This document shows positions 8,855 to 17,441 of a stretch of 64,000 nucleotides of DNA, piece by piece. The position numbers were made by a program, and so were the translations under genes. The notes below the pieces were generated by a model. The model was given only the letters and a program-made list of their open reading frames with translations, made no database searches and was not told the origin of the DNA. Origin of the DNA: Thauera sedimentorum. GTDB lineage: Bacteria; Pseudomonadota; Gammaproteobacteria; Burkholderiales; Rhodocyclaceae. Each line of letters opens with the position of its first letter. Within the stretch, counting starts at the first letter, position 1. The stretch is taken from the NCBI RefSeq assembly GCF_014489115.1, contig NZ_JACTAH010000001.1:1488001-1552000 (forward strand). The letters run 5' to 3'.

Positions 8855-10267
8855 ATGAAGCTCACCGATTCCGCTCAGGCCGCCGCCGACTCTGCGCATC
8901 TCCAGCCCATCCCTCCACCTGTGGACCGGGGTGCCCTGCGCCTGACCCGCAGCTATGAAGCGCTGCTGCGCGTGCTGTTCGGGCTCACGCCACTCGTCGG
9001 GATCGTCTACCTGCAGCTGTTCCAGAGCCCGACGCTCACCTTCGAGCATCATCTCGCACATGAACTGGCGATTGCCGCGGCTACCGGCGTGTCGGCCTTC
9101 GTCTGCTGGGTCACTTGGCGCTGCTACCTGAGCTCCGGCGAACCCTTCCTGCGCTGGCTCACCCTCGGCTTTCTCGGCTTCACCCTGATCTACGCGCCGC
9201 ACGGCCTGCTCACCCGCCTGGCCGACCACAACCTGTCGCTGTTCCTCAACTTCGGCCCGAGCTCGCGCCTGGTCATGGTGGCCTGCCTGCTCTACGGCCT
9301 GCTGCAGTACGGCAAGCCCGCCGAACGCCCGGCGGAGATCCAGGCAAGCGGCTTCTGGCGACGCTGGATAGCAGTCTTTGTGCTGATCGACCTGCTGGTG
9401 ATCGCCACGGCCATGCTGCCCGCTTCGGCAGGCCAGTGGATCAGGCTGCCGCAAGAAGCCGCGGCGCTGGCGCTGGCGCTGGCCGCCATCGCGCTGATGC
9501 TGTGGCGGCGCATCGACTCGCCGCTGATGACCATCTACACCATCGCGCTGGCCTTCTTCGCCCAGTCCTCGCTGGCCTTCTTCCTCGCCCGGCCCTGGAA
9601 CCACCAGTGGTGGATGGCGCACACGGTGTTCGCCGCCGGCTTCTTCGTACTCAGCTTCGGGGTGACCCGGGCCTTCCATACGACTCGCGCGTTCTCGTTG
9701 GTCTATGGCCAGGAGGAGATGATCCGCCGACTCGAGGAAGCCAATGCGCAGTTGCGCCGGCTCGCCGCCACCGACTCGCTGACCGGCGCCAGCAACCGCC
9801 GTCACTTCATGGAGCGCCTGGCCATTGAATGGGAGCGGGCGCGACGCGAGGGTATTCCGCTGTCGCTGCTGGCGATCGATCTCGACCATTTCAAGGATGT
9901 GAACGACGAGCACGGCCACCAGGCCGGCGACGAGGTGCTGCGACGTTTCGTCGCCGAAGCGCGGACCGTGCTGCGACCGGCCGACCTGCTGGGCCGCACC
10001 GGCGGCGAGGAATTCGCTGTTCTGCTGCCCGACAGCGACGCCGAACGGGCCACGGCGGTGGCCGAGCGCCTGCGCGCACGGATGGCCGACACGGTACAGA
10101 AGGTCAGGACGGAGAAACCGCTGCGGGTGACCGCGAGCATCGGCGTGGCCAGCTTCGGCCCGGATGGCGAGAGCGGCGACAAGGTCTTCCGTGCCGCCGA
10201 CAAGCGCCTCTACAAGGCCAAGAACCAGGGACGCAACCGGGTAGTCGGGCCCGACGGCCCGGCCTGA
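8855..10267 (+). CDS. Membrane-bound GGDEF diguanylate cyclase
   Basis: A 470-residue protein. Residues about 35-280 hold roughly seven to eight hydrophobic helices of a 7TM-type sensor. A short coiled coil (QEEMIRRLEEANAQLRRLAATDSLTG) links to a GGDEF domain whose active site reads GGEEF at 383-387. A canonical inhibitory I-site RPAD (374-377) precedes it by five residues, so product inhibition by c-di-GMP is expected. GGEEF variants are usually active. It follows hpnE by 50 bases on the same strand and may be read through from it. The membrane signal it senses is unknown. Confidence 0.9.
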   Translation: MKLTDSAQAAADSAHLQPIPPPVDRGALRLTRSYEALLRVLFGLTPLVGIVYLQLFQSPTLTFEHHLAHELAIAAATGVSAFVCWVTWRCYLSSGEPFLRWLTLGFLGFTLIYAPHGLLTRLADHNLSLFLNFGPSSRLVMVACLLYGLLQYGKPAERPAEIQASGFWRRWIAVFVLIDLLVIATAMLPASAGQWIRLPQEAAALALALAAIALMLWRRIDSPLMTIYTIALAFFAQSSLAFFLARPWNHQWWMAHTVFAAGFFVLSFGVTRAFHTTRAFSLVYGQEEMIRRLEEANAQLRRLAATDSLTGASNRRHFMERLAIEWERARREGIPLSLLAIDLDHFKDVNDEHGHQAGDEVLRRFVAEARTVLRPADLLGRTGGEEFAVLLPDSDAERATAVAERLRARMADTVQKVRTEKPLRVTASIGVASFGPDGESGDKVFRAADKRLYKAKNQGRNRVVGPDGPA

Positions 10268-10277
10268 GTCAGGTGGT

Positions 10278-10775
10278 TCAGGCCCAGCGCAGCGCGGGCT
10301 TGGGCGGCTCGATGGCCGGCGTACCGGAACGGAAGGCGGTCAACATGCGGCGCAGCGCCCCGGCGTCCTCTTCGTTGAAGCCGCGCTTGAAGTCGGTAAG
10401 GATCAACCGCGAGCGCGTGAGCCAGTTGCCTGGCGCATCGTCCAGCGCACACCAGGCCGCGGTGGCGATGTCGGCCTCGTGCTGGCCCAGCCACAGCATC
10501 GCCTCGCGCTCGCGCAGGCCGTGCAGTTCCGCGCCCTTCTTGGGGATCACGTGCGGCGTGGCGCCGACCACGCGGGGGCGGATGTCCTCCGCGAAGCGCG
10601 CGACCAGCTTGGACATGGAGAACAGCATGCGCCAATCGGAAGCGATGACGATGCGCGCCTCTTCGAAGTCGCGCACCACCGCCTCGATGGCCGGCAGACA
10701 GCGGAAGTCCTCCACCTCGCCCCAGGGGTGGGTGACGCCGTCAAAATCCATGAAGATGTAAGCGTGCTTGCTCAT
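10278..10775 (-). CDS. HAD-superfamily small phosphatase-like protein
   Basis: A 165-residue protein with a HAD motif I DFDGV (nucleophile Asp10, Asp12), motif II Ser in IASDWR (Ser46) and motif IV CALDDAPGNW (Asp112-113). There is no obvious cap domain. It resembles the HAD-like domain family also found joined to RNA-repair proteins, but here it stands alone. It converges with the diguanylate cyclase, with ten bases between stops. Substrate unknown; the fold is well supported. Confidence 0.8.
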   Translation of the reverse strand: MSKHAYIFMDFDGVTHPWGEVEDFRCLPAIEAVVRDFEEARIVIASDWRMLFSMSKLVARFAEDIRPRVVGATPHVIPKKGAELHGLREREAMLWLGQHEADIATAAWCALDDAPGNWLTRSRLILTDFKRGFNEEDAGALRRMLTAFRSGTPAIEPPKPALRWA

Positions 10776-10819
10776 TGCCTGTGTGCTCGCTCCCGGAAAG
10801 ACCTGACCGGAAGTACGGG

Positions 10820-10848
10820 TTCATCGATGCTGCAATGCAGAATATACT
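10820..10848 (+). promoter_or_regulatory. Candidate promoter upstream of fabI
   Basis: TTCATC (10820-10825) and TATACT (10843-10848) with 17-base spacing lie in the 193-base gap between the HAD gene and fabI. It would give a leader of about 115 bases. The hexamers are moderate matches; no experiment or alignment supports it here. Confidence 0.35.
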
Positions 10849-10968
10849 GTTATCACTCGCGGCGAAAGCCTTTCGCAATGCGCCGGAATGACGCGCTTTT
10901 TCTGCACTGTAATATCACCATGGTCCAATAGTGCAGCGCACACAGAACAATCCATACAGGAGCCGTCC

Positions 10969-11748
10969 ATGAACCCGATCATCAATCTCGAAGGCAAGGT
11001 GGGCCTGATCACCGGCATCGCCAACGAAAAGTCCATCTCCACCGGCGTCGCCGAAGCCTGCGTGCAGGCCGGCGCCAAACTGGTCATCACCTACCAGAAC
11101 GACAAGACCCGCGCCTTCATCGAGCCGATCATCAACCGCCTCGGCGTCGAGGACGTCTACCTGATGGACGTCACCCGCCCGGAGACCATGCAGGAGGTGT
11201 TCGCGCAGATCGACGCCCGCCACGGCAAGCTGGACTTCGCCATCCACAGCATGGCCTTCGCCAAGCGCGACGACCTGCACGGCCGCGTGGTAGACACCTC
11301 GGCCGACGGTTTCGCGCTGGCCATGGACGTGTCCACCCACTCCTTCGTGCGTCTGGCCAAGTACGCCGAACCGCTGCTGGTCAAGGCCGGCGGCGGCTCG
11401 CTGGTGACCATGACCTACCTGGGTTCCGAAAAGGTCATCCCCAACTACGGCGTCATGGGCCTGTGCAAGGCCGCGCTGGAAGCGGCCACCCGCTACCTGG
11501 CCGCCGAACTGGGCGAGAAGGCCATCCGCGTGAATGCGGTTTCGCCCGGCCCGCTGATGACCCGTGCGGCCTCCGGCATCGCCGGCTTCGACGGCCTGAT
11601 GGCCGCCGCGGTGGACCGTTCGCCGATGCACAGCCTGGTCACGCCCGAGGACATCGGTGCGCTGACCGCCTTCCTGGTGTCCGACGCCGGCCGGCTGATC
11701 AGCGGCGGCGTGCACTTCGTGGACGCCGGCTACAACATCATGGGCTGA
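10969..11748 (+). CDS. fabI: Enoyl-[acyl-carrier-protein] reductase (NADH), FabI
   Basis: A 259-residue short-chain dehydrogenase-type enoyl-ACP reductase catalysing the last step of each fatty-acid elongation cycle. It has the FabI-specific nucleotide loop LITGIANEKSIS instead of the TGxxxGIG of ordinary SDRs. Catalytic residues Tyr150, Tyr160 and Lys167 lie in TYLGSEKVIPNYGVMGLCK and have the same spacing as Tyr146/Tyr156/Lys163 of the E. coli enzyme. The ATG at 10969 follows AGGAG (10958-10962). A small kinase-like gene follows 26 bases downstream and may share its transcript. Confidence 0.92.
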   Translation: MNPIINLEGKVGLITGIANEKSISTGVAEACVQAGAKLVITYQNDKTRAFIEPIINRLGVEDVYLMDVTRPETMQEVFAQIDARHGKLDFAIHSMAFAKRDDLHGRVVDTSADGFALAMDVSTHSFVRLAKYAEPLLVKAGGGSLVTMTYLGSEKVIPNYGVMGLCKAALEAATRYLAAELGEKAIRVNAVSPGPLMTRAASGIAGFDGLMAAAVDRSPMHSLVTPEDIGALTAFLVSDAGRLISGGVHFVDAGYNIMG

Positions 11749-11774
11749 CCGGCCCAAGCACGGAGCAAGCGCCG

Positions 11775-12371
11775 ATGATCGATCTCGCCGAAGCACGCGC
11801 ACGGCTGGGCCGCGAGTCCGTGGTCCTGCCCGACCCGGTGCCCGAGCACCCGCTGCTCGCCGGCAAGCGGGAGATCGGTCGCGGCGAGTACTCCATCGTG
11901 CTGGACAAGGGCGACGGCGAGCGGGTCTACAAGGTGATCAGCTCGCCGGCCGACTACTTCCTGTACACCGCGGAAGACCGCCCGCGCGGCAAGCATTTCC
12001 CGGTGATCCACGCCGATCACGGCATCATCGGGCGGGCCAGTTCCGGCTACCCCTTCCACCTGATCGAGATGGAGCGCCTCTACCCGCTGCAGCAGGACAC
12101 CCCGGCGGCGGACCTCGCTTCACGGCTGATCGAGTTCTACTGGTCGGCCTGCCAGCAGTGGAGCCGGCTGGGCATGGACATGGGGCGGATCGCCCTCTAC
12201 CACATGACGGTCAATCCGCTGGACGTCTCCGACAGCCTGCAGCAGGCGATCAAGGCCCTGTCGGACTTCGTCGAGGAATACCAGGTGCTGCCGGACATCC
12301 TCAACGCCAACAACCTGATGATGCGCAAGGACGGCACCCTGGTCTTCTCGGACCCGGTCTTCATCGCCTGA
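11775..12371 (+). CDS. Small protein-kinase-like fold protein, function unknown
   Basis: A 198-residue protein I do not recognise by name. It shows a degenerate kinase pattern: a glycine-rich-loop-like IGRGEYSIVLDK (34-45), a candidate ATP lysine in VYKV (Lys53), a catalytic-loop-like DILNANN (Asp174 with Asn179 five residues later, as in D-L-x-x-x-N) and a DFG-like SDP (192-194). The chain ends four residues after SDP, so no activation segment or C-terminal subdomains follow. That may mean a minimal phosphotransferase or a pseudokinase. It lies 26 bases after fabI on the same strand. Confidence 0.65.
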   Translation: MIDLAEARARLGRESVVLPDPVPEHPLLAGKREIGRGEYSIVLDKGDGERVYKVISSPADYFLYTAEDRPRGKHFPVIHADHGIIGRASSGYPFHLIEMERLYPLQQDTPAADLASRLIEFYWSACQQWSRLGMDMGRIALYHMTVNPLDVSDSLQQAIKALSDFVEEYQVLPDILNANNLMMRKDGTLVFSDPVFIA

Positions 12372-12397
12372 GCCCGAACACACCTCCCCGCGCCACC

Positions 12398-12469
12398 GTA
12401 GGAGCGGCCTTGGCCGCGATGCGGACTACGGAAAGATGGCGGCCGTGTCGCGGCCAAGGCCGCACCTAC
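12398..12469. repeat. REP-like palindrome, copy 1 (72 bp, two half-sites)
   Basis: GTAGGAGCGGCCTTGGCCGC followed by GAT, a roughly 26-base middle, and the inverted half TCGCGGCCAAGGCCGCACCTAC (one mismatch, A for T at 12464). The same unit with the same 72-base length recurs at 49976-50047. It fills the border between the convergent kinase-like and DUF3301 genes and supplies the latter's stop codon. Confidence 0.9.
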
Positions 12470-12795
12470 AATGCGGGACGCCCTGCACGGTGGTGTGCGC
12501 CCACGTCCAGCATTACCACCTCGCGCCCCTGCAGCATCAGCGAGCCGCGGTAGCGGTCGTCGCCGCTGCCGGAATACTCGAACTCGTACACCCGCAGCAG
12601 CGCGATGCGCCCATTGTCGTCGCGCGCCAAGCGCAGCGAGCGGCACACCACGGTCTCGTCGAGCAGCTGCACCGCCTCGCGCCGGCAGGCGGCGCGTGCG
12701 CCGGCCATGCCGGCCTCACGGGCCTGCAGGCTGTCGAACCAGAACCAGGCGAGTGCGACGAGCAGCAGGAGGAAGAAGAGCTCGAACCCGGACAT
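12466..12795 (-). CDS. DUF3301-like single-pass membrane protein
   Basis: A 109-residue protein with one N-terminal transmembrane helix (FELFFLLLLVALAWFWFDSL, about 4-23), then a soluble domain with DETVVCRSLRLARDDNGRIALLRVYEFEYSGSGDDRYRGSLMLQGREVVMLD, which matches the DUF3301 family as I remember it. The start at 12795 was chosen to put the helix directly after Met-Ser-Gly. The TAG stop is the TAG of the REP-like element GTAGG, so the last residues before it (AGRPAL) may have been trimmed by insertion of the repeat. Confidence 0.75.
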   Translation of the reverse strand: MSGFELFFLLLLVALAWFWFDSLQAREAGMAGARAACRREAVQLLDETVVCRSLRLARDDNGRIALLRVYEFEYSGSGDDRYRGSLMLQGREVVMLDVGAHHRAGRPAL

Positions 12796-12856
12796 GAGTC
12801 GGATGAGGGATGCTGGCGCGCCGGCCGCGGCATGGCGCCGCACCCGGCAGCAAGGC

Positions 12857-14440
12857 TCAGCCCACCATCATGCCCCGGATCATGAAGAACAGCATGGCCG
12901 CGATCAGGGCCGAGGCCGGCACGGTGATGATCCACGCCGCGGCGATGCGCATCAGGTGCGAACGCTTGACCAGCTCGCGCTTGTACACCTTGCGCAGGCC
13001 CTTGCGCTCGCCCTTGGACAGATGCAGCGGGTCCTCATGCAGCTTGGCCTTGCGCTTGAGCTCGCGCAGCATCTCGCCCTTGCGCTCCACCGAGGCCTTG
13101 GCAAACTCGGCCAGGTAGGCGTCCAGCACCTCCTGGTTGTCTTCCGGGTGGTGGGCCTTGATCTCCGCCACCATGCGGTCGTAGTTGCGCTTGAGGTATT
13201 CGCGCAGGAAGCCCACGCCGAATACCCCGCCCACCGCGATGTGGGTGGAGCTCACCGGCAGGCCGAGCTGGCTGGCGACGATCACCGTCAGCGTGGCCGC
13301 CATGGCGATGCAGTAAGCGCGCATCTGGTCGAGCTCGGTGATCTCGGAACCCACCGTACGGATCAGCTTCGGCCCGTAGAGCGCCAGGCCGAGCGCGATG
13401 CCCACCGCGCCGACCATCATCACCCACACCGGAATCGCCGCGGCGCCGCCGATCTGCGCACCTTCGTGGGTGACGATGTCGACGATGGCCGCCAGCGGAC
13501 CGACCGCATTGGCCACGTCGTTGGAACCGTGGGCGAAACTCAGCAGACCGGCCGCGAAGATCAGCGGCACCGTCAGCAGGCTGTTCACGCTCTGCTTGGA
13601 GTTGCTGATCTGGCGCGAACGGCGGTCGATGATCGGCTTGACGATCAGGAACACCAGCACCGCGAACACCAGGCCGATCAGCACCGCGCCGACGAAGCTC
13701 GTCTTCCACAGCTTGCTGACGCCCTTGAGCAGGATGTAGGCACCGAAGGCCCAGGCCATGAAGGCCACCAGCAGCGGCACCATCTTGCGCGCCGCGGCCA
13801 CCATGTCGGCCTTGTAGGTGATGCTGCGCTTGATCAGGTACAGGAAGCCCGCGGCGATCAGCCCCCCCATCAGCGGCGAGATCACCCAGCTGGCGGCGAT
13901 GGAACTCATCACCTTCCAGTTCACCACGTCGAAGCCGCTGGCCGCGATGCCCGCGCCGAGCACCGCACCGACGATGGAATGGGTGGTGGACACCGGCGCG
14001 CCGACCGCGGTGGCGATGTTCAGCCACAAGGCGCCCGCCAGCAGCGCCGCCAGCATCAGCCAGACGAAGGTGTCGCTGTCGGGGATGCGGCTGGGGTCGA
14101 TGATGCCGCTGCGGATAGTGCCGACCACCTCGCCACCGGCAATCAATGCGCCGGCCGCTTCGAAGACGGCGGCGATCAGCAGCGCCCCGCCCATGGTCAG
14201 CGCCTTGGAGCCGACCGCCGGGCCAACGTTGTTGGCCACGTCGTTGGCGCCGATGTTCATCGCCATGTAGCCGCCGATCATCGCCGCGATGACCAGCACC
14301 AGACTGGTCTGCTCGCCGCCGCGCATCGCGGCGTAGAGCATGACGCCGACCAGGAAGATCAGGCCGAGGCCCAGCCTGAAGAGTTCGGAACGACCCCGCT
14401 CGGTTGCTCGCTCGATCTCGTTGATGTGTTGGAGTTCCAC
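12857..14440 (-). CDS. Inorganic phosphate transporter, PiT family
   Basis: A 527-residue permease with two inverted PiT signature repeats, GANDVANNVGPAVGSKAL near residue 63 and GSNDVANAVGPLAAIVD near 310. There are about ten to twelve membrane helices and a charged cytoplasmic loop (about 420-490) before a last helix. PiT proteins carry metal-phosphate with protons at low affinity. GAPVSTTHSIVG and GLPVSSTHIAVGG are the paired family motifs. The start is a GTG at 14440; no ATG precedes the first helix. No PhoU-like partner is adjacent. Confidence 0.92.
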   Translation of the reverse strand: MELQHINEIERATERGRSELFRLGLGLIFLVGVMLYAAMRGGEQTSLVLVIAAMIGGYMAMNIGANDVANNVGPAVGSKALTMGGALLIAAVFEAAGALIAGGEVVGTIRSGIIDPSRIPDSDTFVWLMLAALLAGALWLNIATAVGAPVSTTHSIVGAVLGAGIAASGFDVVNWKVMSSIAASWVISPLMGGLIAAGFLYLIKRSITYKADMVAAARKMVPLLVAFMAWAFGAYILLKGVSKLWKTSFVGAVLIGLVFAVLVFLIVKPIIDRRSRQISNSKQSVNSLLTVPLIFAAGLLSFAHGSNDVANAVGPLAAIVDIVTHEGAQIGGAAAIPVWVMMVGAVGIALGLALYGPKLIRTVGSEITELDQMRAYCIAMAATLTVIVASQLGLPVSSTHIAVGGVFGVGFLREYLKRNYDRMVAEIKAHHPEDNQEVLDAYLAEFAKASVERKGEMLRELKRKAKLHEDPLHLSKGERKGLRKVYKRELVKRSHLMRIAAAWIITVPASALIAAMLFFMIRGMMVG

Positions 14441-14528
14441 GCGCTGAAGCCCGCTTTTCGCAAAAGCGCGTATTGTTTCAGAAATGCGGTGTTAACCCAA
14501 ACGTAACAGCAACTTCCGCGGGCACCGC

Positions 14529-14891
14529 CTATTGCTTGAGGCGGTCGTACTTGTCCGCCCTGCCGCGTGCCGCCTCGGCCGGATAGCGTTGCTCGTTGAT
14601 CGCCAGCTTGCGCTGCGCCGCCTGCGCAAGATCGACGTCGAGGACATCTGCAAGACGCACCAGGTAAAGCAGCACATCGGCCAGCTCCAGCGCAACCGCC
14701 TCGCGCGTCTCCTCGGGCAGCGCCGCGGACTGTTCGGGCGACAGCCACTGGAAGTGCTCGATCACCTCCCCCGCCTCGCCGGCCAGGGCCATGGCCAGGT
14801 TCTTCGGGGTATGGAACGGCTCCCACTCCCGCGCGGCGGCGAAATCGCGCAGCGCGCCGCGCAGTGCCTCCAGACTGTCCGGTTTGCTCAT
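14529..14891 (-). CDS. MazG-like nucleotide pyrophosphohydrolase (RS21-C6/dCTPase type)
   Basis: A 120-residue all-alpha NTP pyrophosphohydrolase. Metal-binding acidic residues appear in MALAGEAGEVIEHFQW (E-x-x-E) and ALELADVLLYLVRLADVL (E-x-x-D). This family hydrolyses noncanonical or excess dNTPs to NMP and pyrophosphate, a house-cleaning role. The ATG overlaps the rlmJ stop (ATGA), so the two genes are translationally coupled. Confidence 0.85.
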   Translation of the reverse strand: MSKPDSLEALRGALRDFAAAREWEPFHTPKNLAMALAGEAGEVIEHFQWLSPEQSAALPEETREAVALELADVLLYLVRLADVLDVDLAQAAQRKLAINEQRYPAEAARGRADKYDRLKQ

Positions 14892-15733
14892 TCGATGTGA
14901 TGCTCCAGATCGAAGCCCGCGCCATCGTCCTCCGCCAGGCGGGCGACCAGCCAGGGCATCACCGCCTCCAGGCGCTCGGGCAGCACCCAGGGCGGATTGA
15001 CCACGAACATGCCGCTGCCGAACATGCCGAAGCCGTCGCGCGGTGGCGTGCGCACCATCAGGCGCACGTCCAGCCAGCTCTCGGCGCCCAGTGCGGCGAG
15101 CCGCTCGGGCAGCTGTCGCGCCTCGGGGCGGGCCAGCATCGGATACCACACCGCAAAGCAGCCGGTGGGAAACCGGCGCAGCGCATCGGCCAGGGTATCG
15201 ACGGTGCGGCGGTAGTCGTCCTTGACCTCGTAGGGCGGATCGATCAGCACCAGCGCCCGGCGGCTCGGCGGCGGCAGCAGCGAGCGCAGCGCGGAGAAGC
15301 CATCGGCCTTGCGCACCGCAACGCGTTCCTGCTCACCGGCGAATGTCTTCTGCAGCAGTTCGACGTCGGCCGGATGCAGCTCGAACAGGCGCATGCGGTC
15401 CTGGGCGCGCAGGCGGGTCATCGCCAGCGCCGGCGATCCGGGGTAGAAGGTCAGCCCGCCGTGCGGGTTGAACTGCCGCACCGCCTCCACGTAAGGCCGG
15501 AGCGCCTCGGGCAGGTCCTCGCGCTGCCACAGGCGCCCGATGCCCGCGGCGTGCTCGGCGGTCTTGGCCGCATGCTCGCTGTCCAGTGCGTAGCAGCCGG
15601 CACCGGCATGGGTGTCGATGTACCACCAGGGTTTGTCCTTGCGGTTGAGGTAGTCGAGCAGTTCGACGAGCAGGAAATGCTTGAGAACGTCGGCGTGGTT
15701 GCCGGCGTGGAAGGCGTGGCGGTAGCTGAGCAT
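14888..15733 (-). CDS. rlmJ: 23S rRNA (adenine-2030-N6)-methyltransferase RlmJ
   Basis: A 281-residue methyltransferase beginning MLSYRHAFHAGNHADVLKH, the classic RlmJ N-terminus, which fixed the start at 15733 rather than an upstream TTG/ATG frame. The SAM-site-like THAGAGCYAL (about 41-50) and the catalytic IDPPYEVKDDY (DPPY 165-168) mark an N6-adenine methyltransferase. It modifies A2030 of 23S rRNA before ribosome assembly. It is coupled to the downstream pyrophosphohydrolase by a four-base overlap. Confidence 0.95.
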   Translation of the reverse strand: MLSYRHAFHAGNHADVLKHFLLVELLDYLNRKDKPWWYIDTHAGAGCYALDSEHAAKTAEHAAGIGRLWQREDLPEALRPYVEAVRQFNPHGGLTFYPGSPALAMTRLRAQDRMRLFELHPADVELLQKTFAGEQERVAVRKADGFSALRSLLPPPSRRALVLIDPPYEVKDDYRRTVDTLADALRRFPTGCFAVWYPMLARPEARQLPERLAALGAESWLDVRLMVRTPPRDGFGMFGSGMFVVNPPWVLPERLEAVMPWLVARLAEDDGAGFDLEHHIE

Positions 15734-15832
15734 CTGGGTATTGCGGCGGCTGCGATGGAGCGATCCTACCACCTGCCCCCGCAGGCCAACGGAAGTGCTT
15801 GATGCATAGGCGCCTTTTGACGCTACGGCAGG

Positions 15833-15861
15833 TTTTCACGCGGCGCAGCAATTGCTATGAT
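15833..15861 (+). promoter_or_regulatory. Candidate sigma-70 promoter of the gamma carbonic anhydrase gene
   Basis: TTTTCA (15833-15838) and TATGAT (15856-15861) are spaced by exactly 17 bases, in the divergent gap between rlmJ and the carbonic anhydrase gene. It predicts a leader of about 50 bases to the ATG at 15920. Confidence 0.5.
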
Positions 15862-15919
15862 TGCGCCCCTTTCAGCCGGCGACCCGCTGGCCGCACCCGA
15901 GAACAGAGAGACACAGACA

Positions 15920-16459
15920 ATGGCAATCTATGCACTGGGCGACAAGGTTCCGCAGTTCGGCGAGGGCTGCTGGATCGCCGACAATGCCACGGTGATCGGC
16001 CAGGTGAATGCGGGGCGTAACGTCAACATCTGGTACAACGTGGTGATCCGCGGCGACAACGACCCGATCACCATCGGCGACGACACCAACATCCAGGACG
16101 GCTCCATCCTCCACAACGACGACGGCGTGCCGCTGGTCATCGGCTCGGAGGTGACCATCGGCCACATGGTGATGCTGCACGGCTGCACCGTGGGCGACGG
16201 CAGCCTGATCGGCATCAACGCGGTGGTGCTCAACCATGCGGTGATCGGCAAGAACTGCATCATCGGCGCCAATGCGCTGATCCCCGAAGGCAAGGTGATC
16301 CCCGACCGCTCGCTGGTGGTCGGCTCGCCCGGGCGCATCATCCGCGAGCTCACCGACGAGGACATCGCAGGCCTCAGGGCCAACGCCGCCCACTACGTGG
16401 ACAACGCCCGGCTGTATGCCGCCGAACTGCGCCATATCGATCCGTTCAACGGCCGCTGA
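15920..16459 (+). CDS. Gamma-class carbonic anhydrase-like left-handed beta-helix protein
   Basis: A 179-residue hexapeptide-repeat protein of the YrdA/gamma-carbonic anhydrase group. The zinc-type histidines are visible: LHNDDG (His about 70), then GHMVMLHGCTVGDG (two His, about 87 and 92). Arg in VIRGDND and Asp in IQDGSILH match the family. It probably acts as a trimer hydrating CO2, although many homologs show little activity. The ATG at 15920 starts MAIYALGDKVP; an earlier ATG gives an unsupported 21-residue extension. Confidence 0.88.
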   Translation: MAIYALGDKVPQFGEGCWIADNATVIGQVNAGRNVNIWYNVVIRGDNDPITIGDDTNIQDGSILHNDDGVPLVIGSEVTIGHMVMLHGCTVGDGSLIGINAVVLNHAVIGKNCIIGANALIPEGKVIPDRSLVVGSPGRIIRELTDEDIAGLRANAAHYVDNARLYAAELRHIDPFNGR

Positions 16460-16554
16460 GCCGCGCGTTCACACCTCTTTACAAGCACAGGGGCCATTTC
16501 CGGGCAGGCATGCGGTATAACTTGCCGCTTCTTCCCTGTCCGGAAAAGGCCACC

Positions 16555-17259
16555 ATGCTACCGACCTCCCGCTACCTGACGGCGCTGTTCCTTGCCGGCG
16601 CACTGATCGCCGGCCACGCCAGCGCGGAAGAAGCCGTCGCCACGCGCAGCACCACCATCGACCTGAACGCCGAGGCGCTGCGCGCCGCACCGAACGACCT
16701 CGCGGTCGCCACCGCCTACATCGAGATCACCGACATCAGCCCCGCCGCAGTCGCACGCGACGTGAACAAGGTGATCGCCGCCGCGCTCGACACCGCCGGG
16801 CGCTACGACCAGGTCAAGACGCAGTCCGGCAATACGCAGACCTGGCCGGTGTACGGCAAGAACGGCCGCCAGATCGAAGGCTGGCGGATGCGTTCCGAAC
16901 TGCGCCTGGAAAGTCGCGACGTCGCCGCCATGTCCGAGCTGCTGGGCAAGCTGCAGGCCACCATGGCGGTGTCGCAGATCGGCATGGAGCCGGCCCCCGA
17001 GACCCGCCGCAAGGCGCTCGACGAAGCCACCGTGGACGCCATCCGCGCCTTCGAGCAGCGCGCGAAGCTCGTCTCTGCCACCCTCGGCAAGTCCTACCGC
17101 ATCCGCCACCTGGGCATCGGTGAATCGGGCTTCCGTCCGCAGCCCATGCCGCGCATGCGCGCAGCGGTGATGTCCGCCGAGGCCGCTCCCGCGCCGCTGG
17201 AAGCGGGCGAAAGCGAGGTCGGGGTGAGCGTCAGCGGCACGATCGAACTGCTCGACTGA
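16555..17259 (+). CDS. SIMPL-domain (DUF541) periplasmic protein
   Basis: A 234-residue protein with a signal peptide (SRYLTALFLAGALIAGHASA, cleaved near residue 24). The mature domain has the SIMPL pattern: VATAYIEITDISPAAVARDVNKVIAAALDTAG, then YDQVKTQSGNTQTWPVYGKNGRQIEGWRMRSELRLESRD, and a C-terminal AAVMSAEAAPAPLEAGESEVGVSVSGTIEL strand. Function is poorly defined; family members are periplasmic oligomers sometimes linked to stress. The start at 16555 follows GGAAAAGG. A TATAAC at 16516-16521 could be a -10, with no clear -35. Confidence 0.82.
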   Translation: MLPTSRYLTALFLAGALIAGHASAEEAVATRSTTIDLNAEALRAAPNDLAVATAYIEITDISPAAVARDVNKVIAAALDTAGRYDQVKTQSGNTQTWPVYGKNGRQIEGWRMRSELRLESRDVAAMSELLGKLQATMAVSQIGMEPAPETRRKALDEATVDAIRAFEQRAKLVSATLGKSYRIRHLGIGESGFRPQPMPRMRAAVMSAEAAPAPLEAGESEVGVSVSGTIELLD

Positions 17260-17304
17260 GGGCAGCCACTACGCTGCCTGCGGCATGGTTTCAAGCTTGG
17301 CCGT

Positions 17305-17327
17305 ATCGCGGCCCAGGCCGCTCCTAC
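17305..17327. repeat. REP-like half-site, copy 2 (solo)
   Basis: ATCGCGGCCCAGGCCGCTCC followed by TAC: one inverted half of the REP-like unit with one change (C for A in the centre). The opposite half is not recognisable upstream, so this is a decayed or solo copy. It sits in the 182-base gap between the SIMPL and NlpC/P60 genes, which otherwise holds nothing I can assign. Confidence 0.75.
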
Positions 17328-17441
17328 GAGGGATGCCGTGCCCAGGCGCAAGGATCGCCTCCGCGGCATCGCGGCAACCGCGGATACGGCGAACCCGCCC
17401 CGGACTGGACGCGAGGCGCAAGGCTGGATAAGGTTCGGCCC

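Noticed and set aside
16510..16554. Fifteen-residue extension of the SIMPL protein
   Set aside because: It contains a proline/cysteine-rich stretch without signal features. The ATG at 16555 has a ribosome site and a normal signal peptide.
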